Below, piece after piece: positions 25,173 through 34,056 of a stretch of DNA of 64,000 nt. The notes beneath the pieces were generated by a model. That model made no database searches. It worked only from the letters and a program-made list of their open reading frames with translations, and was not told the DNA's origin. Position numbers and translations under genes: made by a program. Source of the stretch: Blautia sp. An249 (lineage in GTDB: Bacteria; Bacillota; Clostridia; Lachnospirales; Lachnospiraceae); assembly GCF_002159835.1 (NCBI RefSeq), contig NZ_NFJL01000003.1, forward strand, positions 124,001 to 188,000. Reading direction: 5' to 3'. Numbering within the stretch: the stretch's first letter is position 1; every line of letters starts with the position of its first letter.

Positions 25173-25215
25173 TCGGTTTACTGTAAATACATTATGTAAA
25201 CTTATTATTCAAAAT

Positions 25216-25275
25216 AAAAAACGCACATCCATTCGTCGGAATTCTTATCCTGTCTGACTTCTGGAGTGCGTTTTT
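25216..25275. terminator. Bidirectional terminator between lexA and rsfS
   Basis: AAAAACGCAC-A-TCC (25216-25229) pairs with GGAGTGCGTTTTT (25263-25275), with a single bulged A; T-runs on both strands serve the convergent lexA and rsfS transcripts. The loop carries a CGTCGGAATTC stretch resembling part of the palindrome at 56.25 kb. Confidence 0.75.
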
Positions 25276-25276
25276 C

Positions 25277-25390
25277 TTATGTAATAGGATTAAGGTGTCA
25301 AAAGTCTCTTCTGGAATTTTGTGCGCTTCGCGCGGAAGGATATTTTGTGCATTTTGCCAAGTATAGAAAAAAAGAGCGGCTTTTGACACC
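25277..25390. repeat. Intergenic inverted repeat beginning with a dispersed TTATGTAATAGGA core
   Basis: After the terminator comes TTATGTAATAGGA (25277-25289), identical to both arms of the palindrome at 56.25 kb. Then GGTGTCAAAAG (25294-25304) and CTTTTGACACC (25380-25390) form 11-bp inverted ends around 75 bp that include a GCGC-TTC-GCGC hairpin. No open reading frame of note. Looks like a small non-coding mobile or structural repeat. Confidence 0.6.
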
Positions 25391-25413
25391 CGAATCGTAG
25401 TTAATCTAATCTG

Positions 25414-25776
25414 TTATTTTGCAGAAAGAAAGTCCTCTGTGTCTATCTGTTTTCCGTCTCTCCAGATACGTTCCAGATCATAAAACAGACGATTTTCTTC
25501 GTCGAAAAGATGTACAATCACATCGCCGTAATCCATTAAAATCCAACTGGAGTTTTTGGATCCTTCGATCTGCTTTCTCTCATGCCCTGCTCTTCCCAGT
25601 TTCTCATCTACGTTATCAACCATAGCCTGTACCTGATTGGGGTTGCTGCCGCTTGCGATTACAAAGTAATCCGCAATGGTTGATATTTCGTGAATATCAA
25701 TTACCTGGATATCCAGCGCCTTTTTTTCATCTAAAGCCTCGCAGGCTAATTTTGTCATCTCAAAAGATTTTTCCAT
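25414..25776 (-). CDS. rsfS: Ribosome silencing factor RsfS
   Basis: Binds L14 on the large subunit and blocks 30S joining when nutrients are scarce. The 120 residues have the family pattern: ALDIQVIDIHEISTIADYFVIASGSNPNQVQAMVDNV in segments (DIHEIS, IADYFVIASG), and the end SSWILMDYGDVIVHLF and FYDLERIW. ATG 25776, 5 bp after the end of the nadD-yqeK gene, the standard order nadD-yqeK-rsfS. Confidence 0.95.
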   Translation of the reverse strand: MEKSFEMTKLACEALDEKKALDIQVIDIHEISTIADYFVIASGSNPNQVQAMVDNVDEKLGRAGHERKQIEGSKNSSWILMDYGDVIVHLFDEENRLFYDLERIWRDGKQIDTEDFLSAK

Positions 25777-25781
25777 AGTCT

Positions 25782-27047
25782 CTACTCTCCTTCTTCCATT
25801 CGCTGCCGATGAATGCTTCTGTAATACTGGTAAGCCTCCCGGGTGGTTTTCTCTACTTTATCCGGCTGATCCCCCAGATAATTCAGCGTATCCTTCAGAA
25901 TTTCATAGATACACTCGTCCAGATCCTGAAATGCCAGTTTCCTGACAAATTCCAGGCGGGGAGCCTTTTCCCGCAGAGGTTCGATATAATCCGCAATATA
26001 GACAATCTTTTCCAGCTTGGTCATGCTGGGTCTTCCTGTGGTATGATACGTAATGGCATTAAGGATCTTGCTGTCCGTTATTCCATATTTCTTTTCCGCA
26101 AGGTATGCCCCTAATTTTGCATGCAGAAGGAACGGGTGATTCTTCTCAAACTCAGAGACAGGAAGATGATTCTGACTGCACATTTTCAGCTTTTTCTTGT
26201 TGGGGATACATTTGGCACAGTCATGCAAAAGTCCTGCCACCTGGGCGCTGTTTATATTTTCTCCGTGAGCCATAGCCAGAGAAGCGCTGGTATACATGAC
26301 TCCCAAAGTATGCATAAACCGATCTTCATCCAGATATTTATGAAGTTTCTTCTGCATTTTGGATAAGGTCTGGGCGTTTATTGTCTCCATGGTATCTTCC
26401 TCCTTCTCCTCTTCTTCCGCCTTTTTTGCATCATATATACGGTGCTCATAAATATATTCCAGAACGTCGTTTTTCACATAATACTGAATGCTCTTCCCCT
26501 CTTTTAACCACTGTCGGATGAGATTGGAAGAAATATCAATATTCAGGGTATCCAGGCGGATAAGATGACCGGAATACTTATGGGAGATATAGTCAATCTG
26601 CTCCTCCAGTTCCCGGATGGAGGTATGATTTCTGGTAGCTACTACCATATGACAGCAGGCCAGAATCCGCGCCGGTTCTCTCCATTTATCAAAGTCATAG
26701 AGGGAATCCGCGCCGATGATAAAGTAATAATCCGTATCCGGGTTTTCCCTTTTCAGATTTTCCAGGGTACGGTAGGTATAGGTATACCCTTTGTCATGCA
26801 TCTCTGCCAGAGACAGCTGGAAATGGGGATTGTCCTTAATTGCAAGGCGTACCATTTCCACACGCTGGTCATCTTCTGCTCTCCCCTGACGATCTCTTTT
26901 ATGAGGAGGATTTCCAGAAGGCATAAACAGCACTTTTGAAAGCCCCAGTTGTTCATAGGCCTTTTCGCCAAGGATTAAGTGCCCCACATGGATAGGATCG
27001 AAAGTGCCTCCCATAATTCCAATTTTCTTTCGTTGTTCCTTCTGCAT
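25782..27047 (-). CDS. nadD: NadD-YqeK fusion: nicotinate-nucleotide adenylyltransferase plus HD-domain Ap4A hydrolase
   Basis: One uninterrupted frame of 421 residues. Residues 1-210 are NadD (NAD synthesis, NaMN to NaAD): GGTFDPIHVGHL, FIIGADSL and ISSNLIRQ nucleotidyl-transfer motifs. Residues about 220-421 are YqeK, an HD-superfamily diadenosine-tetraphosphate hydrolase: HTLGV, LLHDCAK (HD pair), HPFLLHAKLGA and ADYIEP. The joint is a Glu/Lys-rich linker (AKKAEEEEKEEDT) ending at M220; its DNA contains AAGGAGGAAGATACC-ATG, a good ribosome binding site and start at 26390. So YqeK could also be made separately. ATG 27047 is chosen; longer forms overlap yhbY. In most Firmicutes these are two adjacent genes, so the fusion probably arose by loss of the nadD stop. 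Confidence 0.88.
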   Translation of the reverse strand: MQKEQRKKIGIMGGTFDPIHVGHLILGEKAYEQLGLSKVLFMPSGNPPHKRDRQGRAEDDQRVEMVRLAIKDNPHFQLSLAEMHDKGYTYTYRTLENLKRENPDTDYYFIIGADSLYDFDKWREPARILACCHMVVATRNHTSIRELEEQIDYISHKYSGHLIRLDTLNIDISSNLIRQWLKEGKSIQYYVKNDVLEYIYEHRIYDAKKAEEEEKEEDTMETINAQTLSKMQKKLHKYLDEDRFMHTLGVMYTSASLAMAHGENINSAQVAGLLHDCAKCIPNKKKLKMCSQNHLPVSEFEKNHPFLLHAKLGAYLAEKKYGITDSKILNAITYHTTGRPSMTKLEKIVYIADYIEPLREKAPRLEFVRKLAFQDLDECIYEILKDTLNYLGDQPDKVEKTTREAYQYYRSIHRQRMEEGE

Positions 27048-27066
27048 AGCAACCCTCTCTCTTTTC

Positions 27067-27357
27067 CTAAGGTAGGATAATTTTCTTTTTCTCTTTTTTT
27101 CCTTCCCGGTACAGGACGATTTTCTTTCCAATGACCTGTACGACCTGGGAATGGGTACGTTCTGCCAGAACAGACGCCATCTCTTTTGGATCGTAAAGAC
27201 AGTTCTGCAGAACGCTGATTTTAATTAATTCTCTTGCTTCCAGGGCTTCATCCACAGACCTGGTGTTCTCCGGAGTCACGCCGCCTTTTCCAAGCTGCAG
27301 AATGGGCTCCGTCTTCATTGCAAGACTTTTTAAATATGCTCGTTGTTTGCTGGTCAT
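27067..27357 (-). CDS. yhbY: YhbY family ribosome assembly RNA-binding protein
   Basis: A single CRM-domain protein (96 residues) that associates with pre-50S particles. It begins with SKQRAYLKSLAMKTEPILQLGKGG, the KxxGxxR-like LGKGGVTP turn, and has VLAERTHSQVVQVIGKKIVLYR at the end, matching the family. ATG 27357; 14 bp after obgE and 19 bp before nadD in the same operon. Confidence 0.94.
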   Translation of the reverse strand: MTSKQRAYLKSLAMKTEPILQLGKGGVTPENTRSVDEALEARELIKISVLQNCLYDPKEMASVLAERTHSQVVQVIGKKIVLYREGKKEKKKIILP

Positions 27358-27371
27358 AATTCCTCCTGAAA

Positions 27372-28682
<1,311 letters not shown>

Positions 28683-28734
28683 CTAAAATGGATTTGAACT
28701 CCGTATAAGACGGAGTACCTTCCTATGATATAAG

Positions 28735-28765
28735 AAAAGGCCCCAAACCCTATAGATTTGAAGCC
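28735..28765 (-). terminator. Terminator or attenuator between rpmA and obgE
   Basis: On the minus strand GGCTTCAAA pairs with TTTGGGGCC (allowing two G-U pairs), followed by TTTTC. Probably trims transcription from the abundant ribosomal genes into obgE. Confidence 0.65.
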
Positions 28766-28781
28766 TCCCCAGTGTCATTCA

Positions 28782-29072
28782 TTACTCTTCCACAGATACA
28801 GGAACGATAGAAACCTGTTTCTTATCTCTTCCTTTTCTTGTATATCGAACGATACCATCTGTCAGTGCAAATAATGTATAATCCTTACCGCATCCTACAT
28901 TTACACCCGGATGAATTCTTGTACCGCGCTGTCTGTAAAGAATGTTGCCAGCTTTTACAAACTGTCCGTCTGCTCTTTTCGCACCAAGTCTTTTGGACTC
29001 AGAGTCACGTCCGTTCTTTGTGGAACCAACTCCCTTTTTATGTGCGAATAACTGAAGGTTCATTTTCATCAT
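28782..29072 (-). CDS. rpmA: 50S ribosomal protein L27 with cleavable N-terminal extension
   Basis: A 96-residue protein near the peptidyl-transferase centre. The first nine residues (MMKMNLQLF) are the Firmicute extension removed by Prp before [21 protein letters not shown]; the cleavage motif LQLF-AHKKG is intact. The rest ([15 protein letters not shown]) is canonical. The first of two tandem ATGs (29072) is 9-10 bp after AAGGAGGTG. Encoded immediately after prp. Confidence 0.96.
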   Translation of the reverse strand: MMKMNLQLFAHKKGVGSTKNGRDSESKRLGAKRADGQFVKAGNILYRQRGTRIHPGVNVGCGKDYTLFALTDGIVRYTRKGRDKKQVSIVPVSVEE

Positions 29073-29076
29073 GTTG

Positions 29077-29397
29077 TTACACCTCCTTGAATCTGATGTT
29101 TAAAAATTTCTTTCCGTAACTATCCTGAATTTGTGTCAGACCAAGAATCAATGCATCCATTAACAGGGTTCCCTCTTTGGAAAGGGTTTCCGCAAAAGTC
29201 ATGGACACGTAACCGTCTCCTTCTTTTACCTCTGGCCTGTCCCCGGTCAGTGTTTCCATAGCATTTACTGTAGTGATAATCAAAGCAGAAACTGCCGCGC
29301 AGACAATATCCTGTCCTTCCCGGGCATATCCTGCATGACCCTCTGAAACAAAACCGATATATGCATTTTCCTTCTTGTTCACTGTAATCTTAATCAT
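29077..29397 (-). CDS. Ribosomal-processing cysteine protease Prp
   Basis: Cleaves the N-terminal extension of L27 so that the mature end can reach the catalytic centre of the ribosome. The 106 residues contain the catalytic pair H21 (EGHAGYA) and C33 ([10 protein letters not shown]) at the family-typical positions. It lies between rplU and rpmA, the invariant location for this gene, 4 bp before the L27 start. ATG 29397. Confidence 0.95.
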   Translation of the reverse strand: MIKITVNKKENAYIGFVSEGHAGYAREGQDIVCAAVSALIITTVNAMETLTGDRPEVKEGDGYVSMTFAETLSKEGTLLMDALILGLTQIQDSYGKKFLNIRFKEV

Positions 29398-29413
29398 AAG
29401 ACATTACACCAGA

Positions 29414-29719
29414 TTAGCCGTTGATCTTCTCGATTTTAACCTTTGTGTACTGCTGTCTATGACCGTTTTTCTTGTGATAACCAGTTTTTCTCTTGTATTT
29501 GTAAACGATGACTTTTTTGTCTTTTCCGTTTTCAACTACAGATGCAGTAACACTGGCAGCTTTCACATCATCTCCTACTTTTAATCCGTTGTCGCTGATA
29601 GCGATAACCTGATCAAAAGTTACGGTTTCTCCAGCTTCCACGCCGAGCTTCTCAACCTTAACAACGTCTCCTTCGGCTACTTTGTACTGTTTACCACCTG
29701 TTGCAATAATTGCGTACAT
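29414..29719 (-). CDS. rplU: 50S ribosomal protein L21
   Basis: A 101-residue ribosomal protein binding 23S rRNA with L20. [14 protein letters not shown] opens the protein and [15 protein letters not shown] is the conserved RNA-binding end. ATG 29719 follows AGGAGGTGCC by 3-4 bp, and the standard length supports it over longer in-frame starts in the leader. First gene of the rplU-prp-rpmA operon with its own promoter and structured leader. Confidence 0.97.
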   Translation of the reverse strand: MYAIIATGGKQYKVAEGDVVKVEKLGVEAGETVTFDQVIAISDNGLKVGDDVKAASVTASVVENGKDKKVIVYKYKRKTGYHKKNGHRQQYTKVKIEKING

Positions 29720-29737
29720 AATGGCACCTCCTATATA

Positions 29738-29797
29738 CATTACTCGCCAAATACGGTGGCCCTTTGGGGCGCTTGTCAACCTCTTTGTGCGGCATAC
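29738..29797 (-). ncRNA. L21 leader-like structured 5' UTR of rplU
   Basis: The minus-strand leader contains GCGCCC-CAAA-GGGC (a hairpin), then CCACCGTATTTGGCGAGTAA, and an upstream CCGCACAAAGAGGTTG. This order agrees with the conserved L21 leader of Firmicutes, thought to bind L21 and autoregulate the operon. Assigned from memory of the motif, not by covariance search. Confidence 0.65.
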
Positions 29798-29803
29798 TCC
29801 GTT

Positions 29804-29832
29804 ATGATAGCACATACAACAGGTTTCGTCAA
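29804..29832 (-). promoter_or_regulatory. Promoter of the rplU-prp-rpmA operon
   Basis: Minus strand TTGACG (29832-29827), 17 bp, extended minus-10 TGCTATCAT (hexamer 29809-29804). Confidence 0.75.
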
Positions 29833-29860
29833 GATTTCGTGGAAATTATTTTGCTCATTT

Positions 29861-29900
29861 GTAACTATTCAGCCATAGGGCTGTACGGCTGAATAGTTAC
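29861..29900 (-). terminator. 14-bp perfect hairpin after the glyoxalase-like gene
   Basis: GTAACTATTCAGCC and its exact complement (29887-29900) flank a 12-nt loop, 2 bp beyond the stop codon. There is only an AT-rich tail, no real U-tract. Confidence 0.6.
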
Positions 29901-29902
29901 GC

Positions 29903-30268
29903 TTATTTTGCCGGAACAATTTCAATCCAGTAGCCGTCCGGATCCGTAATAAAATAAATCCCCATGGACGGATTCTCAAAAACGATGCATCCCATCTCTT
30001 TATGTCTTTCGTAAAAGGCGTCGTATTCGTCGGTTACAAAGGCCAGATGGAATTCTTCGTCTCCCAGATTGTAGGGCTCTTTTCTGTCACGAAGCCAGGT
30101 CAGCTCCAGTTGGAAGGCTGTTCTTTTATCTCCCAGATAAACCAGTTTAAAGGATCCGTCAGACGCTTCTTTTTCCCTGACAGGTTCCAGTCCCAGAGCA
30201 TCTTTATAAAATTTCAGACTTTTCTCCAAATCTAATACATTAAAATTAAAATGTGCAAATTCAATCAC
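29903..30268 (-). CDS. VOC family metalloprotein, glyoxalase I-like
   Basis: A 121-residue vicinal-oxygen-chelate protein, probably a dimer like glyoxalase I. The four metal-ligand positions are filled: H6, E55 (FQLELTW), H74 (EEFHLAF) and E116 (YWIEIVPA). DPDGYWIEIV near the end is the usual glyoxalase signature. It could detoxify methylglyoxal as a thiol adduct; mgsA, which makes methylglyoxal, lies 20 kb away. The thiol cofactor and substrate are not certain. The start overlaps the end of the RNase G gene by 8 bp, so it closes that operon. Confidence 0.85.
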   Translation of the reverse strand: MIEFAHFNFNVLDLEKSLKFYKDALGLEPVREKEASDGSFKLVYLGDKRTAFQLELTWLRDRKEPYNLGDEEFHLAFVTDEYDAFYERHKEMGCIVFENPSMGIYFITDPDGYWIEIVPAK

Positions 30269-31481
30269 AGTTCTCTTCCTCCAATGCCTTAAAATCTTCC
30301 GCCAGAGACCGGCGTATTTTCTTCCTTGTGACTTCTGTAATCTGTAAAGCCGTCATATCAACGGCCGAAGCCTTCACCGGATCTTTTTTCAGATGCTTCT
30401 GCAGAACATGAAAGAGCTCCTGACGGTGATCTTCTTTTTCCAGATTAATAAAGTCAATCAGTATAATTCCGGACAGATTTCTGAGCCGAAGCTGCCGGGC
30501 GATTTCCGCTGCCGCTTCCAGATTAATCTTCCGGTAAGTTTCCTGTACCTTCTTTTTTCCCGTATATTTTCCGCTGTTTACATCTATGGAGACAAAGGCC
30601 TCCGTCTGCTGAATCACCAGAAAGCCGCCGCTTTTCAGCCAGATTCTCTCTTTAAGAGCTTCCTCGAAAGCGCTCTGCAGGCTGTAAAGCTTATACAGAG
30701 GCAGCAGTTTATCTTCGTAGAAGCGGAGTTTTTCTGCATTTTCCGGTTCGTATTCCATCAGATAAGTTCGGATCTCTTCCAGCAGTCCGGGCTGATCCGT
30801 GACAATTTCTGTGAGACTTTCCTGATAAAAATCCCGGATCATGGACAGGTAAAAGGGTTCGGCCTTTTCCAGCAGACTGAAGCAGGTACGGCTTTTCCCC
30901 AGAACGGCTGCCTTGTGATACCGCTTCTTTAAATACTCCAGTTCCCTGAACACTTCTTCTTTCCTGGCTTCTTTGGCATTGGTACGCACGATGATTCCGT
31001 ACTCTCTGCCGGTTTCGGCTTCCAGCCAGTGCCGCCATTTGGCCCGATCTTCCTTTGAGAGTTTCCCGGAGAGTCCCAGCTTTTTGTTGGCGGTAGTTAA
31101 TACCAGATATTTGCCCGTAAAGTTTAAATTAGAAGTCACCGAAGGAAGTTTCTGTTTAATGGCCTCCCGGGAAACCTGTACCAGGAACTGATCTCCTGGC
31201 CGCAGCTTCTGATTTTCTCCTCTGTGAAAACCATTGGAAAAGAGGGCGTCCTTTTGTTCACTTAAGGGGTAATAACAGATCTGTCCGTCTCCAATCTGTA
31301 CAAACGCCGCCTGAATGTTCTCTGCCAGCTCTTTTACCTGCCCCACATAAATGTTTCCCAGAATGGAATCTTTCTTTACCGGTTCCATGCGAAGTTCCAG
31401 AATCTTTCCGTTATCTTCCACGGCCGCCGCATATACGGGAACGTTTTTCAGTTCCATCCGGGTAATGACTAATTTACTCAA
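30261..31481 (-). CDS. rng: Ribonuclease E/G family protein
   Basis: A 406-residue single-strand endoribonuclease for rRNA/mRNA processing. An S1-like RNA-binding region (about 35-120: GNIYVGQVKELAENIQAAFVQIGDG) precedes the catalytic domain with the two Mg-binding Asp motifs FVSIDVNSG and ILIDFINLE. The C-terminal scaffold of RNase E is absent, so it is RNase G-like. TTG 31481 overlaps the stop of the upstream gene (TTGAGTAA); an ATG at 31457 is the alternative. Sits downstream of the radical SAM/DUF2344 pair, an association common in Clostridia. Confidence 0.9.
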   Translation of the reverse strand: MSKLVITRMELKNVPVYAAAVEDNGKILELRMEPVKKDSILGNIYVGQVKELAENIQAAFVQIGDGQICYYPLSEQKDALFSNGFHRGENQKLRPGDQFLVQVSREAIKQKLPSVTSNLNFTGKYLVLTTANKKLGLSGKLSKEDRAKWRHWLEAETGREYGIIVRTNAKEARKEEVFRELEYLKKRYHKAAVLGKSRTCFSLLEKAEPFYLSMIRDFYQESLTEIVTDQPGLLEEIRTYLMEYEPENAEKLRFYEDKLLPLYKLYSLQSAFEEALKERIWLKSGGFLVIQQTEAFVSIDVNSGKYTGKKKVQETYRKINLEAAAEIARQLRLRNLSGIILIDFINLEKEDHRQELFHVLQKHLKKDPVKASAVDMTALQITEVTRKKIRRSLAEDFKALEEENCD

Positions 31482-32181
31482 CTTCTTCCCCCAGTTCTTC
31501 CAGAGAAATAAAATGATGAACGTCTTCGGTTCCTTTATCTGCATAAACTTCCAGCCGTTCCACCTGAATACAGAGAGGATCAAACTCCATTTTCTGAGAC
31601 TGGAAAAAGGCGGACAGCACCAGATCCGGTTTGGTATAATAACCGCTTAAGGCAGCCAGACGAAGATATATCCGGTTCTCCTTTACTTCCAGACGGTAGA
31701 TGGATGGTTTAATATCGACTTCTTTTTCGCTTCGTTTCGTCTTTTTCCAGGTGACAATGGAGGGCTGGCCATAGAAATCCAGAATCTTCTCTTCCCAGTT
31801 ATCAGGAATCACATGGCCCTGCCGGAAAGTAACGCAGTAATCCGCGGCTGCCACCAAAGACATGGCCTTGCTGGCCTTTCCGTCTTCTACCTTTCTGGCG
31901 CTTAATACCTGAAATCCCTCTGCCATAGTCTGATTTAATGCTTCCTCAATATGCTTTGTAGGTACCGTATGGGTAAGCTGCATATCGAAATATTCTCCCT
32001 GACTGGTCACACCCACCCCCAGAGGAGCGGCAAAGGAGAGAATCATATGGGGACTGAATCCACCGGAATAGGCAATGGGAAGTTCTGCTCTTCGGATCGC
32101 TTTCTGAAAGTAGCGCATGGTATCCAGATGGCCGATGAATTTCACCGGACCCTGTTTGGAAAATTTAACTCTGACGTTCAT
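31474..32181 (-). CDS. DUF2344 / TIGR03936-type radical SAM-associated protein
   Basis: A 235-residue protein of unknown activity that in many bacteria is fused to the C-terminus of the radical SAM protein encoded just upstream. It begins VRVKFSKQGPVKFIGHLDTMRYFQKAIRRAELPIAYSGGFSPH in part, a conserved family opening; GFSPHMILSFAAPLGVGVTS is the hallmark. ATG 32181 follows GGAGGAGGTG and lies 17 bp inside the previous gene, so both products are surely coupled. Confidence 0.9.
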   Translation of the reverse strand: MNVRVKFSKQGPVKFIGHLDTMRYFQKAIRRAELPIAYSGGFSPHMILSFAAPLGVGVTSQGEYFDMQLTHTVPTKHIEEALNQTMAEGFQVLSARKVEDGKASKAMSLVAAADYCVTFRQGHVIPDNWEEKILDFYGQPSIVTWKKTKRSEKEVDIKPSIYRLEVKENRIYLRLAALSGYYTKPDLVLSAFFQSQKMEFDPLCIQVERLEVYADKGTEDVHHFISLEELGEEVE

Positions 32182-34030
32182 AGCAGACACCTCCTCCATA
32201 TTGTTTTACGCCGCATCCGGAACATTTCTCGCGGCAGTTGGGAGTAACAGTTTCCTTTTTCGCCTGCTCCCATTCTCTTTTTAAGAAGGATTTTGTAACC
32301 CCCGCGTCAATGAAATCCCAGGGGAGGATTTCCTCCAGAGAACGCTCCCGAAGGGTATAAAAATCCGGATTTATTCCTGTCTCATCGAAAGCCTCTCTCC
32401 AGATTTTTGGACGGAAAGACTCCGACCAGGCGTCATAAAGAGCGCCTTTTTTATAGGCCGCCTCAATTACAGAGGCACACCGGCGGTCTCCTCTTGCCAG
32501 GAAACCTTCCAGAATGGTCACGTTGGCTTCATGCCAGTTATAGTGGATACTTTTCTGGTTTAACTGGGCCCGAATCTCTTCTTTTACTACTTTCGCTTTT
32601 TCTAAAAATTCCTCTTCCCGGAACATAGGCGCCCACTGGAACGGTGTAAAGGGCTTGGGAACAAAGAAGGAAGTGCTTACGTTAATCTGTACTTTTCCCT
32701 TTCTCTGTTCTTTGGGAATGGTATAATATTCTTCGGCAATCTTCTCTGCCAGATGGGCGATTCCCCTCATATCCTCCTGGGTTTCTGTGGGAAGACCCAG
32801 CATGAAATAAAGCTTCACCCGGTTCCAGCCGCCCCGGAACGCATCCATGGCGCCTTTTAAAATCACTTCTTCCGTCAGCCCTTTATTGATCACATCCCGC
32901 AGTCTCTGAGAACCGGCCTCCGGAGCAAAGGTCAGACTGCTTTTGCGGATGTCCTGTACCTTACTCATCACATCCAGGGCAAATGCATCAATTCGAAGGG
33001 AGGGAAGGGAAATATTTACCCCCTGACTCTTGAATTCATCAATCAGATACGTAACCAGTTCTTCCAATTGGGAATAGTCGCTGGAGCTTAAGGAACTTAA
33101 AGAAATTTCCTCATGCCCGGTGGACTTTAACATTCTTCTGGCTTCGGCTTTTAAAGCCTCTACGTCTCTTTCCCGGGTGGGACGGTAAATCATTCCCGCC
33201 TGACAGAAACGGCAGCCCCGGATGCAGCCCCTCTGAATTTCCAGAGTCACCCGATCCTGGGTGGCTTTAATAAACGGTACCACCGGATCCGGCATGTGAT
33301 AAGCTTCTGTCATATCCATCATGACCTGTTTCTGAATTTTTTCGGGAACCTGAGGACGGTTAGGCCCAAAGGAAGCGATGGTACCGTCCGCATGGTAAGT
33401 AACGTCATAGAAAGCCGGTACATAAATGCCCGGTACCTGAGCGGCCTGTAAGAGGAAGTCCTCCCGTCGGCCACCCTTCCTTTTATTTTCTTTATAGAGA
33501 TCGAGAAGCTGGTGATAGACCGTCTCCCCTTCTCCGATATAGAAAAGATCAAAAAATGGCGCAATAGGCTCCGGATTAAACACGCAGGGGCCTCCTCCGA
33601 TTACAATGGGATCCTCCTGGGTCCGTTCTCTGGCATAAAGGGGAATCCGGCTCAGATCCAGAAGCTGCAGGATGTTGGTATAGCACATCTCATACTGGAT
33701 AGTAATCCCCAGAAAATCAAACTCTCTGACCGGATCCTGAGATTCCAGGGCAAAGAGGGGGATTTTCTCCCTGCGCATAATCTGATCCAGATCCAACCAG
33801 GGAGAAAAAACACGCTCACACCAGGTGTCTTCCCTCTGATTAAACATATGGTATAAAATCTGCATTCCCAGATGAGAGCTGCCGATTTCAAACACATCGG
33901 GAAAGGCCATGGCAAACCGGATGTCCACCTTGTCCGGATCCTTCATCACGGAATTGATTTCACCGCCGATATAGCGGGCGGCCTTGTCCACCGACAGAAG
34001 AATCTCATCACTTAACGCTAATTTTCGCAT
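32165..34030 (-). CDS. TIGR03960 family radical SAM protein with B12-binding-like domain
   Basis: A 621-residue protein. The N-terminal part (about 40-200) resembles a cobalamin-binding Rossmann domain without an obvious DxHxxG ligand. The radical SAM core carries the iron-sulfur motif CIRGCRFC (about 268-275), followed by the SLSSLSSSDY strand-turn and the MLGLPTETQEDM region. A Cys-rich tail (NCREKCSGCGVKQYGGGVC) suggests an additional metal site. Always paired with DUF2344, here by a 17-bp overlap. Target unknown; RNase G and ribosomal genes next door hint at RNA or ribosome modification. ATG 34030 after AGGAACAATT. Confidence 0.9.
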   Translation of the reverse strand: MRKLALSDEILLSVDKAARYIGGEINSVMKDPDKVDIRFAMAFPDVFEIGSSHLGMQILYHMFNQREDTWCERVFSPWLDLDQIMRREKIPLFALESQDPVREFDFLGITIQYEMCYTNILQLLDLSRIPLYARERTQEDPIVIGGGPCVFNPEPIAPFFDLFYIGEGETVYHQLLDLYKENKRKGGRREDFLLQAAQVPGIYVPAFYDVTYHADGTIASFGPNRPQVPEKIQKQVMMDMTEAYHMPDPVVPFIKATQDRVTLEIQRGCIRGCRFCQAGMIYRPTRERDVEALKAEARRMLKSTGHEEISLSSLSSSDYSQLEELVTYLIDEFKSQGVNISLPSLRIDAFALDVMSKVQDIRKSSLTFAPEAGSQRLRDVINKGLTEEVILKGAMDAFRGGWNRVKLYFMLGLPTETQEDMRGIAHLAEKIAEEYYTIPKEQRKGKVQINVSTSFFVPKPFTPFQWAPMFREEEFLEKAKVVKEEIRAQLNQKSIHYNWHEANVTILEGFLARGDRRCASVIEAAYKKGALYDAWSESFRPKIWREAFDETGINPDFYTLRERSLEEILPWDFIDAGVTKSFLKREWEQAKKETVTPNCREKCSGCGVKQYGGGVCYERQS

Positions 34031-34056
34031 AATTGTTCCTTTCTGTATCGCAGTAA

